Part shown: positions 58,430-64,000 of the stretch, in pieces | Numbering within the stretch: the stretch's first letter is position 1 | Layout of the letters: every line of letters starts with the position of its first letter | Source of the DNA: Pseudarthrobacter sp. NIBRBAC000502772 | GTDB taxonomy: Bacteria > Actinomycetota > Actinomycetes > Actinomycetales > Micrococcaceae | Assembly: GCF_006517235.1 (NCBI RefSeq) | Contig: NZ_CP041188.1 | Location: forward strand, 1,426,001-1,490,000 | Length of the DNA stretch: 64,000 nucleotides | Reading direction: 5' to 3' | Made by a program: the position numbers and the translations under genes | The notes under the pieces: generated by a model | Told to the model about the DNA's origin: nothing | The model's database searches: none | The model's input: only the letters and a program-made list of their open reading frames with translations

Positions 58430-61400
58430 CTATGCGGAGGTTGGTGACGTTTTCTTCGGCGCCGCCTGGGGTGTTGCGCGGCTGTGAGTAAGCACACTGT
58501 GGATACCCGCGCTTAGGCCGATAAAAGCGCCAAGTTCCTCGAGGCCGGCCGGTTTGGCCGGCATGTAATTCGTGAGCTCGGGGGAGCGGATGATCACGGC
58601 CCGCCACTGGCCCCGCGACACGGCCACGTTGATCCGGTTCCGGTTCAGCAGGAATTCGGCCCCGCGCGGAGCCTCGGCAACCGCGGAGCAGGCCATGGAC
58701 ACCAGGACCACCGGCGCCTCCTGGCCCTGGAACTTGTCCACCGTGCCCACCCGGACACCCGGCAGCCCGGCGTCGTGCAGGGCCTGCCGGATCAGCTGGA
58801 CCTGGGCGTTGTAGGCGGCCACCGCCAGGATGTCTTCCGGGGTCAGCGGCCTGGCCGGCTTGTCGTCGCCGGGAAGCCATTTCAGCCCGATGTGCCGCTG
58901 GGCCTGACGGACCACCTCGGCAGCTTCCTCGGCGGAGGACTTCGTGTTCCCGCTGTGGTCCACAAAGACTGTTTCCACCCCGGCCGGCAGTTCCGCGAGG
59001 CTGCGGAGGGATGCCGCAGGCGCAGCCTCGAGTTTTCCGTCGTAGCTGAGGACGGACACGGCCCGGCACAGGTCGGGGTGCATGCGCCAACTGTCCGCCA
59101 GGAAGTAGCCCAGTTCGCCGGGGAGGGTGGCGTGCCCGGCAGCGAGCCAGCCCAGGGCAGACTCGTCCACGGGCTCCGGGTGCGAGCCCTGTGTGACCTG
59201 CGGCAGCTGCTGCGGGTCACCGAGGAGCAGGAGCCGCTTGGCGGCGCGGGCCACGGCCACGGTGTTGGCAAGCGAGAACTGGCCCGCCTCGTCAATGACC
59301 AACAGGTCCAAGGATCCGGCGGGGACGGACCTGCCCGTCATGGTCCAGGCGGTGCCGCCCACCAGGCAGCCGCCGGGGGAGGCGAGCAGCGCGGCGACGT
59401 CGTCGTCTGAGGTGCGGTGCCACAGCACGGGGTGCGGGGCGGCCAGCTTCTTCGCCACCCGCGCCGGATCCACACCGGCGGTTTCGATCGCGGTGCACAG
59501 CATGTTCTCCACCACTGCGTGGGACTGCCCCACCACCCCGATTTTCCAGCCCTGCTCCACCAGCCGGGCGATGACATGCGAGCCGACGTAGGTCTTGCCG
59601 GTCCCGGGAGGGCCCTGCACGGCAAGGTACGAATGATCGAGGTCCAGCAGCGTGGCGGTGATCGCCGTGGCGTAGTCGGCTGCGCCAGCGACGTCCTTGC
59701 CGACGGCGGCGGGACCCGGCATCGACTGGAAGCGCGGCGGCAGCTTGCGCAGGATGTCGACCCCGGGGTGTTCCGGAAGGACGGGGACCGAGGCGCCGAC
59801 CCTCTGGGCCAGCTCGGCCAGCGCGGCTTCGATGCTGGCGGTGCGGATGGGCTGGTCCTCGGTGAGCGCCACCGGAATGTGCGGGTAGGCGGGGACCTTT
59901 CCGGTTTCCCGTTCTTCGATGGTGATCATGGTCTGGCCGGCCACCCGCGGGTGGTCCTCCACAGCGGTCACCAGCGTGCCAAAGGTGAAGCCGCGGCCCG
60001 TGGTGGTTCCCAGCGGATCGTCCAGGCCATCAGGGACCGGGGAGTCGTAGAGCCGGCACCAGGTGCTCCCGGGTTTGAACTCCGACCCTTCGCTCATGAC
60101 TCCGGTCAGCCTCAGCGTGCGGGTGCGCATCCGGGCCGTGGGCTTTGCGAGCTCCCAGTCGGTCAGTATTTCCGCGGTATCCACCACAAACACGTTGCGG
60201 TGCTCGGACCAGTGGTCGATCTCGGACTCGGCGCGGTCGAAGTGTTCCCACCAGAACTGCTTGCGCTCGCGGCGGTGGTATCCGGTGGCGGCGGCCACCA
60301 TGGCGATGGCCCGTTCGTCGTTGGTCCACGGCCGGTTGTCCGGGAGGCCGGCCAGGTAGGCCTGCAGGCGGCGCTCCTCCGGTGTTGGTTCGGGTTCCGG
60401 AATTGGTGGCGGGGCAGCAGCTGCGGACGGCGCCGGCCGCCCGCCGTCGTCGGCTGTTCCGGTTGACGGCGCGCGTGAGGCAGACGTCCCGCGCAGGCCA
60501 AGCAGCCAGTCGCGGAGGCGGAGGGTGGAGAGGCAGTCGTACTCGTTGTAGTCGGAGATGGAGGCCAGGATGTGGGCGGCCGTGGCGGCGTCGCCGTCGT
60601 CCCGGGCGGCGCAGTAACCGGCATATGCCACTACCGAGGCTCCGGCGTCCTTCACGTCCCCGGAGCGGAGGTTGTCTCCCATGTACAGGGGCTCGAGCTT
60701 CTTGATGGAGTAGGACGGCTCGGAGATCCGCAGCGAATGCCGGGCGGTGGCGTAGAGGTCCACCAGAAGGCCGTCGCGGAGCCAGTTGTCCACGATGTCC
60801 TCGCCGGCGAGGTGCGTGACGGACAGGTTCCGCAGCGCCGATTTCTCGTAGGCGGCGTAGTGGTAGACGTGCATGTCCGGATACTTGGCGCGGCGCTCTT
60901 CGACGTAGGCGAGGAAGTCCAGGAAGGCCTGCCGCTCCTCGTTGCGCGAATGCGCCCAGAAGGGCCGGAACACGGGCTTGTCGGCGGCGTGGGCGTCAGC
61001 AGCGTCACCGTCAAACACAGGCGCCTCGATGACGCCGAACAGGTACTCCAGCCCCCACTTGCCGGTGGCGGGGTCCTGCCAGAGGGGATCGCCCTCGAAG
61101 TCGAAGAAGATGTCGCCGGGACTGGGTTTCGGAATCTCTGCCAGGGCGTTCTCCGGCAGCACCTTGAACGTGACGGTGTGCTCCTCGCCGTCCTTGGCGA
61201 AGGTGCGGGAACCGTCCGGAACGTCCCGGCCCAGCTGCATCCTGGCCTGGTCGCGGAGCCGGGCCACCGAGCCGGTGGCCTTGCTGAGCGGGAGATCCGC
61301 CAGAGCGTCGATGGTGGTGATGTGATCGGCGATGAGTTTCTTCCGCCGGAGAGTGGTCATGCCGCCCACCATCAGGAGGTCCCGGTGGGACTGGACCTGC

Positions 61401-62206
61401 TCGGCGCAGTAGTTGCACCGCCCGCAGAACGCGACGCCGGGCTGTTGCCACTGCACCGCAGAACCGGCCTCCCGGTGGGCGGTGGTCAGGGTGCGGAAGC
61501 GGTCGCGGCGCTCGCGGAAGACCGGCAGGAGGTCCGGCAGGGAGTGGTGGCTGCGGACGTAATCGCCGTCCACCACGGCGCCCAGCACCAGCGTGACCCG
61601 GGGCGACGGGTCCAGGCCCATGCCGATGAGCTGGTCGCCGTAGGCGGCGAGCTGCAGGAGAGCGCCAACCTTGGCGTGCCGTGCCAGCTTGGTGTCCCAG
61701 ACCTCATAGCGCCCCGGGTTTCCGGTGCCGGCGGCCTCGTTGACGATGAAGTCGGCGTAGCCCAGGAACTCGCCGTCGAAGAAGGTTGCCTGGAAAACGA
61801 CGTCGGCTCCGGCTCGGAGCGCCAGTTCCGTTTCGGCGTGCTTGGCCAGCAGCTCGCCGCGCGTGTTTTCCCCGCGCTTGATCGAGTACACCCCGGCCCC
61901 GCGGCTGGCGTCCCAAGCGCCGTACTGCGCGATCAGGCCGGCCAGGACCTTGGCCTCGTGCTTGTCACCGAGCGCCCCGGCACGGCGCTGCATTTCGTCG
62001 TCGGGAAACTGCGCCTTGGGGGTCCGGCCCAGTTTCTCGTCCAGGACGCGGAGCGTGCGGTACTCACATTCGCTGGCGGCCACCAGGTCGCTGGCGGAAA
62101 ACACCAGGTCCTGCGGCGCGCCGGAACCGGAATCCGCCCGGCGGGGATCAGCGAGGCGCGGATCAACAGTACCGGGATCAGCGCTGGCTGGATCGAGCAG
62201 AAACAC
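58430..62206 (-). CDS. TM0106-family RecB-like nuclease fused to SF1 helicase
   Basis: 1258-residue enzyme in three parts. (1) RecB/Cas4-like PD-(D/E)xK nuclease, about 30-270: LVFSASDLVAASECEYRTLR, GYADFIV, EVWDTKLARHAK and an Fe-S-type cluster with CGRCNYC near 260. (2) RNase H-like exonuclease fold near 365-560: DIFFDFEGDPLW and ISDYNEYDCLSTLRL. (3) Upf1/DNA2-like SF1 helicase: VQGPPGTGKTYVG (about 866), VIDEAGQFSLAN (about 968), LLGDPQQLPQ, VGTVDKFQGQEAPVVLVS (about 1155) and NVAVSRGQWRAVII. I set the start at a GTG with GGGGAGG upstream; a more distal TTG has none. DNA processing or repair is likely; substrate unknown. Confidence 0.85.
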   Translation of the reverse strand: MFLLDPASADPGTVDPRLADPRRADSGSGAPQDLVFSASDLVAASECEYRTLRVLDEKLGRTPKAQFPDDEMQRRAGALGDKHEAKVLAGLIAQYGAWDASRGAGVYSIKRGENTRGELLAKHAETELALRAGADVVFQATFFDGEFLGYADFIVNEAAGTGNPGRYEVWDTKLARHAKVGALLQLAAYGDQLIGMGLDPSPRVTLVLGAVVDGDYVRSHHSLPDLLPVFRERRDRFRTLTTAHREAGSAVQWQQPGVAFCGRCNYCAEQVQSHRDLLMVGGMTTLRRKKLIADHITTIDALADLPLSKATGSVARLRDQARMQLGRDVPDGSRTFAKDGEEHTVTFKVLPENALAEIPKPSPGDIFFDFEGDPLWQDPATGKWGLEYLFGVIEAPVFDGDAADAHAADKPVFRPFWAHSRNEERQAFLDFLAYVEERRAKYPDMHVYHYAAYEKSALRNLSVTHLAGEDIVDNWLRDGLLVDLYATARHSLRISEPSYSIKKLEPLYMGDNLRSGDVKDAGASVVAYAGYCAARDDGDAATAAHILASISDYNEYDCLSTLRLRDWLLGLRGTSASRAPSTGTADDGGRPAPSAAAAPPPIPEPEPTPEERRLQAYLAGLPDNRPWTNDERAIAMVAAATGYHRRERKQFWWEHFDRAESEIDHWSEHRNVFVVDTAEILTDWELAKPTARMRTRTLRLTGVMSEGSEFKPGSTWCRLYDSPVPDGLDDPLGTTTGRGFTFGTLVTAVEDHPRVAGQTMITIEERETGKVPAYPHIPVALTEDQPIRTASIEAALAELAQRVGASVPVLPEHPGVDILRKLPPRFQSMPGPAAVGKDVAGAADYATAITATLLDLDHSYLAVQGPPGTGKTYVGSHVIARLVEQGWKIGVVGQSHAVVENMLCTAIETAGVDPARVAKKLAAPHPVLWHRTSDDDVAALLASPGGCLVGGTAWTMTGRSVPAGSLDLLVIDEAGQFSLANTVAVARAAKRLLLLGDPQQLPQVTQGSHPEPVDESALGWLAAGHATLPGELGYFLADSWRMHPDLCRAVSVLSYDGKLEAAPAASLRSLAELPAGVETVFVDHSGNTKSSAEEAAEVVRQAQRHIGLKWLPGDDKPARPLTPEDILAVAAYNAQVQLIRQALHDAGLPGVRVGTVDKFQGQEAPVVLVSMACSAVAEAPRGAEFLLNRNRINVAVSRGQWRAVIIRSPELTNYMPAKPAGLEELGAFIGLSAGIHSVLTHSRATPQAAPKKTSPTSA

Positions 62207-62295
62207 GGGGCCTCCCCATTGACGTGCCTGGCCGGAGGACAGTTCCCCTGACGCTGGTTTGAATCTAGCAAGAGGGGCTGACAATCAGGCCCCGG

Positions 62296-63492
62296 CTACT
62301 CCTGGGCTGCCCGGACCTGGGCCTGGTCGTGCTCGGCGCGGGCTTTGCGGAGGAGGTCCATAAATTCGGTTTCGTTGCGGATGAGCCGTTTGTACTTCTC
62401 CGGAAGCTTGCGGATTTGGTCTTCCTCGCGGACCATCCTGGCGAAGATCAGGTCGCGCTCGGCGATGTCCGTCTCGTAGTTGAGGTCCAGGTATTCGGTG
62501 GCGTGCCGCCTTGCTCCGGACACAGCGTTCTTGGCCTTGCCTTTGGGGCTGAAGATCGAGGCCAGGACGGTGACCGCCAGGACGCCCAGGATCACGGTCA
62601 GGGAAACGCCGGTGCTGACTTCGATGACGTTGACGTGCCCGCCGTCGTTGATGAACGGCAGCGTGTTCTCGTGCAGGGCATGCAGGATGAGCTTGACGCC
62701 GATGAAGCCGAGGATGGCGGCGAGACCGTAGGCAAGGAAGATTAGCCGGTCCAGCAGTCCGTCGATCAGGAAGAAGAGCTGGCGCAGGCCCATGAGCGAG
62801 AACGCGGTGGCCGTGAAGACGATGAAGACGTTCTGCGTGAGGCCGAAGATGGCGGGGATGGAGTCCAGTGCAAACAGGATGTCGGTGCCGCCAATGGCCA
62901 ACATCACCAGGAGCATCGGGGTGAGGACGCGTTTGCCGTTCTCCTGGGTGAAGAGTTTGTCGCCATCGTAATGGGCCGACGCCGGGAGGTACTTCTTGGC
63001 GAGCCTGACCACCAGGCCTTCGGCGTCTTCGTCGTGGCCGTCGGGCTTGAGCAGGTTCCCCGCGGTGATCAGCAGGATGAGTCCAAAGAGGTAGAACACC
63101 CAGGCGAAGGTGTTGATCAAAGCGGCGCCAAGGAAAATGAACGCCGTCCGGGCGATCAGCGAAAATACGATGCCGAAGAGCAGCACCTTCTGCTGGTCCG
63201 CGCGGGGGACCTTGAAGCTGGCCATGATGATCAGGAACACAAAGAGGTTGTCCACGGACAGGGCCTTCTCCGTGATGTACCCGGCGAAGTACTCGGTGCC
63301 CATGGTGGTGCCGCCGAACCACAGTACGCCCAGGCCAAAGAGGAGGGCGATCCCCACGTAGATGGAGGACCAGATGGCCGATTCCTTCAATGAGGGCGTG
63401 TGGGCTTTCCGGACATGGAAGAAGAAATCGAAGGCCAGCAGGCCCACGATTCCTGCGATGGTCAAGGTCCAGACAAAGGGAGGGACGTCCAT
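62296..63492 (-). CDS. terC: TerC-family integral membrane protein
   Basis: 398-residue membrane protein with about 8-9 helices. The family signature EKALSVDNLFVFLIIMASF (about 75-93) holds conserved acidic residues in the membrane; a second half has IGGTDILFALDSIPAIFGLT (about 201-220). TerC/Alx proteins export Mn2+ or support loading of exoenzymes and resist tellurite. The C-terminal ~90 residues after the last helix are cytosolic and charged (ARRHATEYLDLNYETDIAER), longer than in many homologs. No yybP-ykoY riboswitch can be recognised in the 136 bp before the divergent gene. Confidence 0.9.
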   Translation of the reverse strand: MDVPPFVWTLTIAGIVGLLAFDFFFHVRKAHTPSLKESAIWSSIYVGIALLFGLGVLWFGGTTMGTEYFAGYITEKALSVDNLFVFLIIMASFKVPRADQQKVLLFGIVFSLIARTAFIFLGAALINTFAWVFYLFGLILLITAGNLLKPDGHDEDAEGLVVRLAKKYLPASAHYDGDKLFTQENGKRVLTPMLLVMLAIGGTDILFALDSIPAIFGLTQNVFIVFTATAFSLMGLRQLFFLIDGLLDRLIFLAYGLAAILGFIGVKLILHALHENTLPFINDGGHVNVIEVSTGVSLTVILGVLAVTVLASIFSPKGKAKNAVSGARRHATEYLDLNYETDIAERDLIFARMVREEDQIRKLPEKYKRLIRNETEFMDLLRKARAEHDQAQVRAAQE

Positions 63493-63628
63493 CTGTCCAC
63501 CCTACCTAGGCGTTTGCCGTTAGTCCTGCTTGACTTGGATAACCCCCTGAACAAGGGTGGACTGGGACCGTCAAACCGCTGAAAACCGGTGCGTTGACGG
63601 TGAGGGCTTGAACCAAGGAGAGTGCAAC

Positions 63629-64000
63629 GTGGCACGCAAGAACCCGCACGTGGAAGAGGCCAACGAGGCTGACATCGAGGTCAGCGGCCACCCCAAGACG
63701 TGGGCCGCCGGAGTCCCGGGCGTCTACCACTCGTTGGAGCCGGCCGTGCAGCACATGGGCCTGGTCAGGACCGGGAAAACCCTGCTCGCCCTGAACCAGA
63801 AGGACGGTTTCGACTGTATGAGCTGCGCGTGGCCGGACCCGGGGCACCGCAAGACGTTCGAGTTCTGCGAAAACGGCGCCAAGGCTGTCACCTGGGAGGC
63901 CACTCCGGTGGTGATCGGTTCCGAATTCTGGGCCGAGAACCCGGTCAGTGACCTGCGGCAGCGGTCCGAGTACTGGCTGGGGATGCAGGGGCGCCTCACC
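63629..64000 (+). CDS. FdhF/YdeP-family molybdopterin oxidoreductase (3' partial)
   Basis: First 124 codons of a large gene that runs off the window. It starts at a GTG with AAGGAG 8 nt upstream. The segment QKDGFDCMSCAWPDPGHRKT with FEFCENGAKAVTWEATP (about 53-90) is the N-terminal signature of YdeP/FdhF-type oxidoreductase alpha subunits, whose Cys pattern is reduced compared with formate dehydrogenases. Full family members are about 750 residues and bind bis-MGD; the substrate is unknown. Divergent from terC. Confidence 0.85.
   Translation, partial: MARKNPHVEEANEADIEVSGHPKTWAAGVPGVYHSLEPAVQHMGLVRTGKTLLALNQKDGFDCMSCAWPDPGHRKTFEFCENGAKAVTWEATPVVIGSEFWAENPVSDLRQRSEYWLGMQGRLT

Noticed and set aside
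63493..63628. Mn2+ (yybP-ykoY) riboswitch before terC
   Set aside because: The region is short and its only dyad (CCGTCAA ... TTGACGG) does not match the riboswitch pattern.

Overview
This window is chromosomal DNA from a high-GC Gram-positive actinobacterium. Protein sequences and style (DUF222/HNH protein, DUF6318 lipoprotein, LysM/Rpf-type muralytic protein, VIT1/ferritin fusion, leaderless -10 boxes directly upstream of start codons, dispersed 'CGACAGGCTCGACCACCG' and 'GCGCGAACGGACACTTG' repeats) point to the Micrococcaceae, most likely Arthrobacter or Pseudarthrobacter. I saw no phage, integrase, transposase, rRNA, tRNA or CRISPR array.

1-10 kb is a sugar/cyclitol catabolic region: the 3' part of a ribose-type ABC permease and its ATPase, four Gfo/Idh/MocA dehydrogenases, a hydroxypyruvate-isomerase-like TIM barrel, a LacI repressor and iolB (myo-inositol pathway) co-transcribed behind a GntR/UTRA repressor. 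10-13 kb is a second small catabolic unit (FCD-GntR regulator, ACS-family MFS importer, SDR dehydrogenase). 13-18.6 kb holds a LOG-family protein, a ferritin-VIT1 metal exporter, an acidic small protein, a Na+/solute symporter and an XRE-cupin regulator.

18.6-21.8 kb looks like a scarred insertion: an aldo/keto reductase with its LacI repressor sits between a decayed DyP-peroxidase fragment and decayed AHSA1/TIGR03086-like fragments. It is followed by a ureohydrolase plus ThDP decarboxylase pair (possible guanidino-compound degradation), a MarR-controlled 14-TM drug exporter, a heterodimeric ABC exporter, a thioesterase and a small membrane protein.

32-39.2 kb carries a McrBC-type modification-dependent restriction pair (McrB with a PUA/EVE-like reader, McrC with an Asn in the catalytic Asp/Glu position), a histidine kinase/response regulator pair, an Hpt-like protein without the phospho-acceptor His, and an orphan Vsr endonuclease. 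39-52 kb is mixed: PPOX-fold protein, DUF6318 lipoprotein plus PKD secreted protein, old yellow enzyme, Tex, DUF222/HNH, an SDR, a NERD protein, an MSMEG_6728-type protein, a small membrane protein and an Rpf-like/LysM protein. 52-64 kb has a short UvrA-like ATPase and an adenosine deaminase from divergent leaderless promoters, an unusual wHTH / H1-like / X25 fusion protein, YceI, acylphosphatase, a large nuclease-helicase, TerC, and the start of an FdhF/YdeP molybdopterin oxidoreductase.

A repeated theme is local gene control by a repressor whose palindrome lies just downstream of the -10 box (LacI at 6983, GntR at 9860, FCD-GntR at 10855, symporter at 17876). A second theme is repeat-derived low-complexity protein segments at termini or linkers (ABC exporter, Tex, UvrA-like, deaminase, acylphosphatase, nuclease-helicase).
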